64,000 nucleotides of DNA. Source: Roseateles sp049532965. Lineage in GTDB: Bacteria; Pseudomonadota; Gammaproteobacteria; Burkholderiales; Burkholderiaceae_C. A program made the position numbers and the translations under genes. Below, piece by piece: positions 34,393 to 42,450 of the stretch (its first letter is position 1; each line of letters starts with the position of its first letter). Under the pieces are notes generated by a model. The model had not been told where the DNA came from. It did not search any database and saw only the letters and a list, made by a program, of their open reading frames with translations. The stretch is taken from assembly GCF_049532965.1 (NCBI RefSeq), contig NZ_CP186694.1:248001-312000 (forward strand). Direction: 5' to 3'.

Positions 34393-35913
34393 TCAGTCCG
34401 ACGCCGACGGGCTGATCAAGGTGCTGTCGGGCGGTGGCGGATCGTCCGGCAGCGCGGGCTCCCGGACGACGGTGACGGTACAGGCGCACTGCGTCACGAC
34501 CTGCGCCGACACACTGCCCAGATAGCGGCGCATCATCGAGCTGGCCCGCGCGCCCATCACGACATGGTCAACCCCCGTCTTGGCGGCGAACTCGATCAGC
34601 GCATCGGCGGCATCGGGCGCTTCCAGTACATGGAAGGTCAGCCGGCCGTCCTCGAGCGCCAATTCGCGCGTGATCGGATGCGCCCAGTTCTTCAGCGCGA
34701 TCAGCTGCTGCACATGGTGGCTGCGGCCCTGCGCGTCCGTGAGTTCGTCCATGCCGATGCGGTTGGTCTTCATCACGCCGACGCAGGCCAGGCGCGCGCC
34801 GGGCTCGGTCTGCAGCAGGCGGCGCACGACTTCGCGCAACTCCTCGAGCAAGGCCGGTGTCGCGCCCGCCACGTCGACGGCGGCCATGATGACCGGGCTG
34901 CGTGCCACCTGCGCGCCGACCGAGGCGGGAGGCCGCGGCTCCTCGCCCAGTGCGAGGAACCAGCGCTTGAAGCGGCGCACCAGTCCGCTGCGCTGCAGCT
35001 TGTGCGCTCGGGCCGTCAACGGCACGGCGTCAGGCCGCTGCAGGTCCAGCGCAAGTTGCGCGGCGCTCTGGTAGCGTCGTTCGGCGCGCACCTCGAGGCA
35101 GTGCAGCACGATCTCCTGGAACCAGGGCGGGAGTTCCGGCCGGATCGCGCGCGGCGGGATCGGCTCGACGTAGAGCCGGCGGCGCAGTTGCCGCACCGAG
35201 TTCGGCTGGCCGAAGGGCCGCTCGCCCGTCGACAGGTGATAGAGCATCACGCCCAGCGCAAACAGGTCGCTGCGGGGATCGTTGCGGACGAACTGGACCT
35301 GCTCCGGCGACATGTAGGGCCCGGTGCCCATCGGCAGCGAGAACTCCTCTTCCAGCAGGTCGGGCAGGAAGTCGTGCCGCGACAGGCCGAAGTCCACCAG
35401 CACCACGGTGCCGTCGGGGCGCAGCAGGATATTGCTGGGCTTGATGTCGAGGTGGACCAGGTGCTGGCGGTGCAGGTCGGTCAGCGCATGGGCGACCTGG
35501 ATGCCGATCTCGACGACCTCCACCAGCGGCAGCGGCGCCTGGTCCAGGCGCGGGCGCAGGCTTTCGCCCTCGATGCGCTCCATGACGATGTAGGCCTGGC
35601 GGCGCCAGTCGCCGCGTGCGACGAAGCGCGGCACGTGCGGGCCCTTGAGGGCGGGCATGATCATCTGCTCGACCTCGAAGCCGACGATCGTCGCCGGGTC
35701 CTCGCCGCCCTTGATGCGGGGGACCTTCATGATGAGCGGGAAGTCCTCACCGGGGACGGGGGTCTCCCGGCACACCTGCCACAGGTGCGCCATGCCGCCC
35801 TGGTGCAGGCGGGCCTGGAGCACGAAGCCGTCCAGCACCTGGCCCGGCTGCAGCGGCGAGGTGAGGGGAGGCGGGACCAGCGGAGAGGCGGCGGGCGGCG
35901 GGGCGTCGTTCAT
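34393..35913 (-). CDS. Serine/threonine kinase fused to a universal stress protein domain
   Basis: 506 residues. Residues about 25-285 form a Hanks-type kinase: glycine loop LHQGGMAHLW, Lys63 in IMKVPR, catalytic loop HLDIKPSN (Asp156, Asn161), DFG at 174-176 and MSPEQ. After a linker, residues about 340-490 form a UspA domain (VDVAGATPALLEELREVVRRLL to GVDHVVMGARASSMMRRYLGSVSAQVV, with the ATP-binding GxGARG-like VMGARAS). The fusion couples phosphorylation with a stress-sensing ATP-binding module in the cytoplasm; targets are unknown. It starts 2 bp upstream of the stop side of the phosphoesterase operon partner, suggesting kinase-phosphatase pairing. Confidence 0.9.
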   Translation of the reverse strand: MNDAPPPAASPLVPPPLTSPLQPGQVLDGFVLQARLHQGGMAHLWQVCRETPVPGEDFPLIMKVPRIKGGEDPATIVGFEVEQMIMPALKGPHVPRFVARGDWRRQAYIVMERIEGESLRPRLDQAPLPLVEVVEIGIQVAHALTDLHRQHLVHLDIKPSNILLRPDGTVVLVDFGLSRHDFLPDLLEEEFSLPMGTGPYMSPEQVQFVRNDPRSDLFALGVMLYHLSTGERPFGQPNSVRQLRRRLYVEPIPPRAIRPELPPWFQEIVLHCLEVRAERRYQSAAQLALDLQRPDAVPLTARAHKLQRSGLVRRFKRWFLALGEEPRPPASVGAQVARSPVIMAAVDVAGATPALLEELREVVRRLLQTEPGARLACVGVMKTNRIGMDELTDAQGRSHHVQQLIALKNWAHPITRELALEDGRLTFHVLEAPDAADALIEFAAKTGVDHVVMGARASSMMRRYLGSVSAQVVTQCACTVTVVREPALPDDPPPPDSTLISPSASD

Positions 35914-35915
35914 CG

Positions 35916-36674
35916 TCAGCGGCCGGCGACCAGGCGTTGCGCGAGGCGGTCGGCGAGCCCGGCCGGCAGGCCTGGAGCGGCGCGCAGCGCGGCGGCCGCG
36001 GCCTCGACATCGTAGGGAACGCGCTGGAAGCTCAATTCCTCACTGTCATGGTCGAACAACGCATAGGCCGCGGCGGGGTTGCCGTCTCGGGGCTGGCCGC
36101 AGGCCCCGGGGATCACCAGCCATTGCCGGTTGGGCAGCAGCGGGATCGGCACGCCGGGTTGCGGCTTGAAGTCGCCCGCCTTGCCGGTACCGGACAGGTG
36201 GTACAGCATCGGCTCGTGCATGTGACCGCAGAAGGTGTAGCGGCACTCGGTGGCATGCAGGCTGCGCATCGCTTCCAGCCGCCCTTGCACATACGCGAAG
36301 CCGGCCGGGTCGAAGGCATTGGCGTGGACGTAGAGGCAGTCGTCCTCTTCCTCCGACATCGGCAGCGCGCCGAGGAAGGCGAGCTGCTCGTCGGTCAGGC
36401 GGGCGCGGGTCCAGAGGATGGCGGCGCGCGCGTCGTCGTTCATCGTCGGACGGGGGCCCTGCGTGACCGCCAGGTCGTGGTTGCCGGCGACGACGACGGC
36501 CCCTTCCGCGCGCAGCGCGCGCACCTGGTCGACCACCCAGCCGGGGTCGCTGCCGTATCCGACGTAGTCTCCCAGGAGGGCGAAATGCCCGGCACCGTGG
36601 CGGCGGGCATGGTCGAGGACGGCCTCGAACGCCTGGCGGTTGGCGTGCAGGTCGGAGATCAGGGCGGTTTTCAT
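35916..36674 (-). CDS. Metallophosphoesterase (YfcE/calcineurin-like)
   Basis: 252 residues from ATG at 36674 (MKTALISDLHANRQAFEAVL). All metallophosphatase blocks are present: SDLHAN, LLGDYVGYGSDP, VAGNHDLAV, and CGHMHEP. A C-terminal region (YDVEAAAAALRAAPGLPAGLADRLAQRL) is typical of the COG0639/YfcE-like group. It should hydrolyse a phosphodiester or phosphoprotein using two metals. It lies 2 bp before the kinase-USP gene on the same strand, so it may dephosphorylate kinase products; that pairing is an inference. Confidence 0.88.
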   Translation of the reverse strand: MKTALISDLHANRQAFEAVLDHARRHGAGHFALLGDYVGYGSDPGWVVDQVRALRAEGAVVVAGNHDLAVTQGPRPTMNDDARAAILWTRARLTDEQLAFLGALPMSEEEDDCLYVHANAFDPAGFAYVQGRLEAMRSLHATECRYTFCGHMHEPMLYHLSGTGKAGDFKPQPGVPIPLLPNRQWLVIPGACGQPRDGNPAAAYALFDHDSEELSFQRVPYDVEAAAAALRAAPGLPAGLADRLAQRLVAGR

Positions 36675-36767
36675 CTGACCGCCAAGGATGCCACGCGTGG
36701 CTGACGTCAAGCTTCGCGAGCGGCGATGCGACCGTGTGAAGGTGCTCGCGAAGCCGCGCCGGGGCAA

Positions 36768-36800
36768 GGGCGAGTGAAGGGCGAGTGAGGGGCGAGTGGA
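36768..36800. repeat. Three tandem 11-bp repeats
   Basis: GGGCGAGTGAA, GGGCGAGTGAG and GGGCGAGTGGA follow one another without spacers, within the 309-bp gap between the phosphoesterase start and the binding-protein gene. The rest of that gap shows no gene. One helical turn per unit suggests either slippage or a protein-binding array. Confidence 0.6.
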
Positions 36801-36983
36801 ACGCATCCCCAAGGTGAATGAGATCCCCCTCTGGATGGGCGATGGGCAGCGGGGGCCCCAGGGTTTCACGCGATGTCGCGGCACGCCGCTTTGCTAATCT
36901 GGCCGGCACCTGGGCGGTGCCAGGCAGCGGAGCGGGTCGGGCCGGTCCGCGCCGCGCGGCGCTGGCAGGGGGGAACGCACAAG

Positions 36984-37880
36984 ATGACGACGCAGGACAT
37001 GGCGCGGGAGCGGCGCTCGCAAGCGCGCGAACGGGCAGCGGCACGGGACGGCCGGCGGATGGCAGGCTGGCGCGTGGGCGTGTGGCTGGCGGCCGGCGTG
37101 GCCTTGACGGGCGGTGCGGCGCGGGCCGACTGTTCCCGGCCGATCCGGGTGCCGGTGGCGCCGATCGGTTTGAGCGTGGTGACCACCGGCGGCGAAGTGA
37201 GCGGCGTTTTCCCGGAGGTGTTGCGCAAGATCGCGACGGAGACCGGGTGCCAGTTCAATTTCGTCGTCGTGCCGAGGGCGCGGGTGGAGGCCATGTTTGC
37301 TGGCGGCAGCGGCGACGTGCTGGTGCCGGCGACCCGCACCGCGCAACGCGACGTGCATGGCGATTTCGTGCCGATGATGAGATCCAGGGCGCTGCTGATC
37401 TCGTTGGCGTCGGACCGTGCGCCGATCGAGAGCCTGGCCGACCTGGCGGACCGGCGCGAGCTTCGGGTGGCGGTGGTGAGGGGCTTTGATTACGGCGAGC
37501 CGTACCAGCAATTGCTGAGAACGCTGAAGGCGCAGCGGCGGCTGGTGGTGGAGGCGGATCCCGCGGCGGTGGTGCGCACGCTGGAGCGGAGCCTGGCGGA
37601 CGTGACGCTGATGGCGCCGTCGATCCTCGCGGGCACCCTGCTGCAGGACGCGAGGACGCGGCCACTGCTGGACCGGTTGCGGCTGGAGCCGATGGCGGAG
37701 CTGGGCTGGGGCGACAGCGGCGTGTACCTGTCGCGCCACCTGCCAGCGAAGGACCGCGAAGTGCTCGCCGACGCGCTCGAACGCAGCGCAAAGTCGGGCG
37801 CCGCCTGGAAGACGGTGCAGAAGCATTACCCGGTCGGGTCGTATGAGGAAGGCTTGAGGGCGATCGGCGGGACTCGATAA
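36984..37880 (+). CDS. Periplasmic substrate-binding protein (family 3-like)
   Basis: 298 residues from ATG at 36984, supported by GGGGGGAA about 10 bp upstream; an in-frame ATG at 37059 would give a shorter signal. A long basic n-region is followed by VGVWLAAGVALTGGAARA and a cut site. The mature part is a two-lobed amino-acid-type binding domain (GEVSGVFPEVLRKIATETGCQF, RVEAMFAGGSGDVLVPATRT, SLADLADRRELRVAVVRGFDYG). No permease or ATPase is adjacent, so it is an orphan binding protein or sensor. Ligand unknown. Confidence 0.78.
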   Translation: MTTQDMARERRSQARERAAARDGRRMAGWRVGVWLAAGVALTGGAARADCSRPIRVPVAPIGLSVVTTGGEVSGVFPEVLRKIATETGCQFNFVVVPRARVEAMFAGGSGDVLVPATRTAQRDVHGDFVPMMRSRALLISLASDRAPIESLADLADRRELRVAVVRGFDYGEPYQQLLRTLKAQRRLVVEADPAAVVRTLERSLADVTLMAPSILAGTLLQDARTRPLLDRLRLEPMAELGWGDSGVYLSRHLPAKDREVLADALERSAKSGAAWKTVQKHYPVGSYEEGLRAIGGTR

Positions 37881-37882
37881 CG

Positions 37883-37905
37883 AGGAACCGACCAGGGTCG
37901 TTCCT
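37883..37905 (+). terminator. Imperfect hairpin after the binding-protein gene
   Basis: AGGAACCGAC faces GTCGTTCCT with one bulged base, 3 bp after the stop. There is no U-tract, so termination is uncertain. Confidence 0.35.
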
Positions 37906-37948
37906 GCTGTCGACGAGCCGTCACTTGAATCGGCGTGCTCTGACTTGA

Positions 37949-38551
37949 ATGGGCAATGGTGCGCCAGGGTCAGGAGGCGAAGAATGCACAGCTCGTTGTG
38001 TCGCGAGGGGCGCAGTCGATGGCCGCTTCCACTTCCTTGTGGCGATCTACCGGCTTCCTGTGAGCGTTGCCGAGATCAAGGGCCTTCTGGCGGCCCAGGC
38101 GCCGACGGCGGATCACGTGCTTGCGCCGGAGGTTCTGGTGCAACTGACCTCCGCCATAGCACTTTGCAAGATCGACATGCAGCTGCAGGACTATTTCGCT
38201 CTGGCCTTCCCGGCGCTTCGTGGACTGGAGGGATTCTGCTTTCAGGTTCTCAGGAGCCATTGCGGGCTTAGTCCTTCCCCACGGCATCGGCTCGGTGACT
38301 ACTTCGAGCCCGCAGGCGGGCAATACGCCTTGCGAGCCATCTATGCCACCGAGGCGACGCTGGTTCAGCGCATGGTGTTGAACCGCTGCTATCACCTCTG
38401 GCATAGCGCCCGGCACGGCCTGTTCCACATGGACGGCGTTCTTGAGTCCACATTGATCATCGAGGACCGAGTGGCGGCGATCCAACTTGTGAACGAAGTG
38501 CTGTCGACCATCGATGACAGCTGTCAACGACTTTTGAAAGGAAGCAAGTGA
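37949..38551 (+). CDS. rnlA: Compact RnlA-like toxin (HEPN ribonuclease domain only)
   Basis: 200 residues if read from ATG at 37949. The C-terminal part resembles the HEPN nuclease domain of RnlA (RNase LS): GDYFEP at 116-121, then YHLWHSARHGLFHMDG, whose R-x4-H motif is Arg155 and His160, matching the catalytic Arg/His pair of RnlA. E. coli RnlA is about 357 residues with two further N-terminal domains; those are absent, so this is either a minimal toxin or a 5'-truncated one. The first about 25 residues read unlike protein of this family, so the true start could be a GTG at 38039. It overlaps the antitoxin gene by 4 bp. The locus has lower GC than its neighbours, consistent with transfer. 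Confidence 0.65.
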   Translation: MGNGAPGSGGEECTARCVARGAVDGRFHFLVAIYRLPVSVAEIKGLLAAQAPTADHVLAPEVLVQLTSAIALCKIDMQLQDYFALAFPALRGLEGFCFQVLRSHCGLSPSPRHRLGDYFEPAGGQYALRAIYATEATLVQRMVLNRCYHLWHSARHGLFHMDGVLESTLIIEDRVAAIQLVNEVLSTIDDSCQRLLKGSK

Positions 38552-38910
38552 AGCACTACATCGTCTGCTCTTCGCCGGACCCCGATCGGTTCGCTGCTCT
38601 TGTGCTTGCGGTGGGGCCGTCGCGGCCCCTGGACGAAATCGACACGATCGCCAGCGACCTGCAATCGCAAGGCGCGGTGGGACGCGTGGTCTTCGATGTG
38701 CTCGTCGCCAATGCGTCACGCATCCGGAGGTACTTCACCGCGCACTTCAACGGTCGGAGCTTCGTGCCAGTTCGATTCGAGAAGATCGATGGGGACGAGC
38801 AGATGCGTCGCCATTCTGCGGCTCTGCTCTCAAAGCATCTGCCGATCTTGGACATGGTCTTGATGAGCCCTGCGCAGCGCTTCGCCGTGTCCCACGGAAT
38901 GGTGATCTGA
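38548..38910 (+). CDS. rnlB: RnlB-like antitoxin
   Basis: 120 residues from GTG at 38548, whose GTGA overlaps the toxin stop; GAAAGGAAG lies 3-11 bp upstream. The central block VVFDVLVANASRIRRYFTAHFNG followed by FVPVRFEKID, and the late block LSKHLPILDMVLMSP, parallel the layout and length of E. coli RnlB (about 123 residues). RnlB binds and neutralises RnlA. Adjacent toxin-antitoxin order and overlap support the call. The final residues AVSHGMVI end just before a convergent gene. Confidence 0.7.
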   Translation: MKHYIVCSSPDPDRFAALVLAVGPSRPLDEIDTIASDLQSQGAVGRVVFDVLVANASRIRRYFTAHFNGRSFVPVRFEKIDGDEQMRRHSAALLSKHLPILDMVLMSPAQRFAVSHGMVI

Positions 38911-38949
38911 GGGGCGCTCGCCACGTTCGCGCACTCGCCGCCAAGCCCA

Positions 38950-39741
38950 TCACTCCCGCGCCGGATCCTGCCGGAAGAACTCGACGAACAGCCGGTACAG
39001 CCGCGGTTGTTCCGCCAGCAGCTCACGCGGTGCGACGAAGAACGCCTCGACCGCGACGGCAAAGAACTCCTCCGGCGCCTCGACACCATACGGATCGATC
39101 AGCGTCGCAGCACCGGCGTCGACCTGGTCGCAGAACCATTGCCACTCGGCCTCCATCGTCGCCGGCCATCGCTGGCGCAAGGCGGGGTCGTCGATCGGCG
39201 GGGCGCCGTCGGGCTCGCCGTCGCGCATGTCGAGCACGTGGGCGAACTCGTGGATGACGACGTTGTAGACCGGATCGTGGCCCTCGACGCGATCGATGGC
39301 CTCGGGCGCGATCTCGCTCCAGGCCAGCATCAGCGGCCCGCCCTCCATCGCCTCGCCGGCCAGTGTCTCGTCGTACTCATGGACCACGCCGTCCTCGTCC
39401 ATCGTCTCGCGCGGGGCGACCACCTCGCCTTCATGCATCACGATGCCGACAAAGCCGTCGTACCACGACAGGCCGAGTCGCAGCACTGGCAGGCAGGCCT
39501 GCGCGGCGACTGCCACGGCCACCTCGTTGGTCACCTCGAAGCCGTGGACGCCATGAAACTCCTTCGATGCGAGGAACAGCGAACAGAGCCGGCGCAGCTC
39601 CGCACGGTCCGCCTCGCTGCGCTGCGCGATGAAGGGGTACTGCGTCAGTGTCAGCTCCCACAGCGGGTCGGGGATCGCGAACTGGTCGAGCAGCTTGCGC
39701 TCCCGGCGTTCGCGCCAGCGCTGGAACAGGCCGCCGATCAT
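38950..39741 (-). CDS. mtfA: MtfA-type zinc peptidase (M90)
   Basis: 263 residues. The zinc site is HEFAH at 164-168 (His164, Glu165, His168), and the third ligand glutamate is in the block APEEFFAVAVEAFFVAP, which parallels the Glu212 block of E. coli MtfA. MtfA binds the glucose repressor Mlc in E. coli and has peptidase activity; whether Mlc is the partner here is unknown. The start ATG at 39741 overlaps the lpxH stop by 4 bp, so it is co-translated with lpxH. Confidence 0.9.
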   Translation of the reverse strand: MIGGLFQRWRERRERKLLDQFAIPDPLWELTLTQYPFIAQRSEADRAELRRLCSLFLASKEFHGVHGFEVTNEVAVAVAAQACLPVLRLGLSWYDGFVGIVMHEGEVVAPRETMDEDGVVHEYDETLAGEAMEGGPLMLAWSEIAPEAIDRVEGHDPVYNVVIHEFAHVLDMRDGEPDGAPPIDDPALRQRWPATMEAEWQWFCDQVDAGAATLIDPYGVEAPEEFFAVAVEAFFVAPRELLAEQPRLYRLFVEFFRQDPARE

Positions 39742-40559
39742 CGCGCGGCAGCCGTCGAGGACCGATCCAGCGGCTCGATGCGGCGCAGGCCGCCGGCCTC
39801 GAGGACCAGCACGTCCCCGCGCCCGGGGCCATGGTCGTAGTCCCAGTCGGAGAGCACCGCGCGCGTGAGGCCGTCGCCCAGGTCATGCGTCGCCGGCCGG
39901 TGCGTGTGGCCATGGATCAGCGTGTCGCAGCCGGACGCCCTCAGCCATGAACGCGCCGCGTCGTCGTCGACGTCCGCCCAGGTCGACGGATCGGACTGAT
40001 GCATGCGGCTCTTCGCGCGCAGATGCCGCGCCAGCGCGCGGCGGGCGAAGAGCGGCAGGGCGCGCAGCGCCGACAGGACCTCCGGGCGCCGCACCACCGC
40101 GCGCGTGCGCAGGTAGCCGGCGTCGCCCAGGCACAGTTGATCACCGTGGCTCAGCAGCCACGCGCGCCCGAACGCCAGCAGGCGGGTCGGATCGTCCAGC
40201 AGGCGCAGGCCGGCGTCGGCGGCCATCGGCTCGCCGAGCGCGAAGTCGCGGTTGCCGTGCATGAAGAAGACCGGCTTGCGTGCCGAGGCCTCGCGCAGCA
40301 GTTCGAGCGCGAACTGCTCGAAGGTGCCCGCCTGCCAGCGCGCGTCGTCGCCGATCCAGGCTTCGAAGATGTCGCCCAGCAGAACGATCGCGTCGGCCGG
40401 CGTCGCCGCCAGATGGGCGCGGAAACGCGCCAGCGTCGCCGGCATGTCGGGCGACAGGTGCAGATCGGACAGCAGGTCGATCCGCCGCCAGCCGGGCGCT
40501 GCCTCCAGCGACGCCAGCGGGCGGGGAAGGGGAAAGGTCGAAGCGGGTCCGGGACTCAC
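39738..40559 (-). CDS. lpxH: UDP-2,3-diacylglucosamine diphosphatase
   Basis: 273 residues. LpxH releases UMP from UDP-2,3-diacylglucosamine to give lipid X, the fourth step of lipid A synthesis, at the inner face of the membrane. The calcineurin-like motifs are DLLSDLHLS, LLGDIFEAWIGDD, MHGNRDFALG, LSHGDQLCLGD and LIHGHTHRPA. The start is given by a 4-bp overlap with ppiB; about 25 residues upstream of the first motif look like a disordered extension, so a slightly later start is possible. Confidence 0.94.
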   Translation of the reverse strand: MSPGPASTFPLPRPLASLEAAPGWRRIDLLSDLHLSPDMPATLARFRAHLAATPADAIVLLGDIFEAWIGDDARWQAGTFEQFALELLREASARKPVFFMHGNRDFALGEPMAADAGLRLLDDPTRLLAFGRAWLLSHGDQLCLGDAGYLRTRAVVRRPEVLSALRALPLFARRALARHLRAKSRMHQSDPSTWADVDDDAARSWLRASGCDTLIHGHTHRPATHDLGDGLTRAVLSDWDYDHGPGRGDVLVLEAGGLRRIEPLDRSSTAAAR

Positions 40560-41059
40560 TCGACCGCGACGGCGCGCTCGATGATCACGGGGTCGACCGG
40601 CACGTCGTCATGGAAGCCGGAGCGGCCGGTCTTGACCTTCTCGATCTTGTCCACCACGTCCTGGCCGCCGACGACCTTGCCGAACACCGCATAGCCCCAG
40701 CCCGAGGGGCTCTCGCTCTTGAAGTTCAGGAAGTCGTTGTCGACGGTGTTGATGAAGAACTGGGCGCTGGCCGAGTGCGGCGCGTTCGTGCGCGCCATCG
40801 CGACGGTGTACTTGTCGTTCTTCAGGCCGTTGTTGGCTTCGTTCTGGATCGGGGCGTCGGTGGGCTTCTGCTTCATGCCCTCCTCGAAGCCGCCGCCCTG
40901 GGCCATGAAGCCCTTGATGACGCGGTGGAAGATCGTGCCGTCGTAGTGGCCCTTGCCGACGTAGGCGAGGAAATTGGCCACGGTGATGGGGGCCTTCGCG
41001 TCATCCAGCTCCAGCGTGATCAGACCCTGGTTGGTGTGCAGTTCGACTTTCTTGCTCAT
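40556..41059 (-). CDS. ppiB: Cytoplasmic peptidyl-prolyl isomerase (cyclophilin)
   Basis: 167 residues, no signal peptide. Cyclophilin motifs: VANFLAYVGKGHYDGTIFHRVIKGFMAQGGG with the catalytic arginine in FHRVI, MARTNAPHSASAQFFIN, and GYAVFGKVVGGQDVVDKI. It accelerates proline isomerisation during folding in the cytoplasm. It is 12 bp downstream of its exported paralogue and overlaps lpxH by 4 bp. Confidence 0.95.
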   Translation of the reverse strand: MSKKVELHTNQGLITLELDDAKAPITVANFLAYVGKGHYDGTIFHRVIKGFMAQGGGFEEGMKQKPTDAPIQNEANNGLKNDKYTVAMARTNAPHSASAQFFINTVDNDFLNFKSESPSGWGYAVFGKVVGGQDVVDKIEKVKTGRSGFHDDVPVDPVIIERAVAVE

Positions 41060-41071
41060 GTCGGTGACTCC

Positions 41072-41647
41072 TTATTTCTCGACGGTGGCCTTGTTGATGA
41101 GGACGGGGGTGTTGGGCAGGTTCTGGAACGCCGGGTTCTTCGGCGACGGCGAGGTCGGCACCGCGCGGATCTTGTCCACGACCTCCATGCCCTCGGTGAC
41201 GTAACCGAACACCGCATAACCGCGGCCATCGGGCGCGAAGCCCGGGTCCAGTCCGGGGTTGTCCACCACGTTGATGAAGAACTGCGAGGTCGCCGAGTTC
41301 GGATCGTTGGTGCGCGCCATCGCGACGCTACCGCGGATGTTCATCAGCCCGTTGCCCGCTTCCAGCGGGATCGGCGGCTTGGTCGGACGCTGCTTCAGGT
41401 CCGGCGTGTAGCCGCCGGTCTGGACCATGAAGTCGCCGATGACGCGATGGAAGATCACGCCGTTGTAGTGACCGGCCTTCACGTAGGCAAGGAAGTTCGC
41501 GACCGTCTTCGGCGCCTTCTCGGGATCCAGCTGGATCTTGATGTCGCCCGCGGTGGTGCTCAGCTTGACGACCTGTGCCTGGGCGAACGAGCACGCCAGA
41601 CTCAGCACGGCGCCAGCGGCAGCCAGCAGCAAGGGGGAGGTCCTCAT
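41072..41647 (-). CDS. ppiA: Periplasmic peptidyl-prolyl isomerase (cyclophilin)
   Basis: 191 residues with a signal peptide (MRTSPLLLAAAGAVLSLACSFAQA). The mature domain is a cyclophilin: TVANFLAYVKAGHYNGVIFHRVIGDFMVQTGG, MARTNDPNSATSQFFIN and GYAVFGYVTEGMEVVDKI. It is a tandem paralogue of ppiB, so one folding catalyst is made for each compartment from one operon (ppiA-ppiB-lpxH-mtfA). Confidence 0.94.
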   Translation of the reverse strand: MRTSPLLLAAAGAVLSLACSFAQAQVVKLSTTAGDIKIQLDPEKAPKTVANFLAYVKAGHYNGVIFHRVIGDFMVQTGGYTPDLKQRPTKPPIPLEAGNGLMNIRGSVAMARTNDPNSATSQFFINVVDNPGLDPGFAPDGRGYAVFGYVTEGMEVVDKIRAVPTSPSPKNPAFQNLPNTPVLINKATVEK

Positions 41648-41726
41648 GATCGTGGGGGGGTGATGTGTGCGGTTGAGGGAAGGGCGGTTGCGGTCATCGG
41701 CGCGCCGTCGGCTCGCCGCCGCGGGC

Positions 41727-42260
41727 TCATCGGGCCTGCGCGCCCCGGGCGTTGTTGAACGCGGTCACGCGCTGGAGCTTGACCTTCAGCGCGGTGTCGT
41801 CGCCCAGTGCCTGCTTCAGCGCGCGTTCGTAGGACTGCTGGGCCAGCCGCATCAGCACGTCGCCCATGTTTTCCTGCGCCTGCGCGTGGTCGGGCTGCAG
41901 GTCCAGCGCGCGCGTGAGCGCCTGGCGGGCCGCTTCGTACTCGCCGCGCGCGGCATGGATGACGGCGAGGTTGTTGTACGGGTCGGCCAGATCGGGGAAG
42001 TCCTCGGTCAGGCTGACAAAGAGCGTACGCGCGCGCTCGTACTGCTGCTGATCCAGCAGCATGGTGCCCAGGGCAAAGCGCAGGCGCGGGTCGTCGGGCG
42101 TGGCCTTCAGGCCGGCCTCGGCGGTCTGGATGGCCTGGTCGCGTTTGCCGGCGGCCCACAACGCCTGGGCGTCGTCGAGCGCGGCGGCATGGGCGAGGGT
42201 GCCGCCGGTCATCGCCAGGGCGACGCAGCAGGCTCGGATCAGGGCGGGGAGTCTTGGCAT
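41727..42260 (-). CDS. Exported tetratricopeptide-repeat protein
   Basis: 177 residues with a signal peptide (MPRLPALIRACCVALAMTGGTLAHAA). The mature part carries about three TPR units, for example PYNNLAVIHAARGEYEAARQAL followed by HAQAQENMGDVLMRLAQQSYERAL. It ends with a short tail FNNARGAQAR. It lies 79 bp upstream of ppiA on the same strand and may head that operon. The partner is unknown. Divergent cysS starts 190 bp away; that gap holds a TATACT at 42274-42279, a candidate -10 for cysS. Confidence 0.8.
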   Translation of the reverse strand: MPRLPALIRACCVALAMTGGTLAHAAALDDAQALWAAGKRDQAIQTAEAGLKATPDDPRLRFALGTMLLDQQQYERARTLFVSLTEDFPDLADPYNNLAVIHAARGEYEAARQALTRALDLQPDHAQAQENMGDVLMRLAQQSYERALKQALGDDTALKVKLQRVTAFNNARGAQAR

Positions 42261-42450
42261 AAGGTCGGGCCGCTATACTGCCGGGCATTCTAGAGCGAGC
42301 TTTCGTCCCCCGCTCGCCTCCCGGCCGGCCCCCGCCTCCACTGCCCCGCACCGTCGAACGCGCCGACGCCAGCGATCCATCGCCGGCCCGGCGATGGCGG
42401 CGTCGGCGTGTTCGCGAAGCCGGATGAGGGGCGGCCGGCACGACTCACGT

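Noticed and set aside
36768..36800. Iteron-like repeats suggesting a replication origin
   Set aside because: Only three short copies, no AT-rich region, no rep gene, and chromosomal housekeeping genes on both sides.
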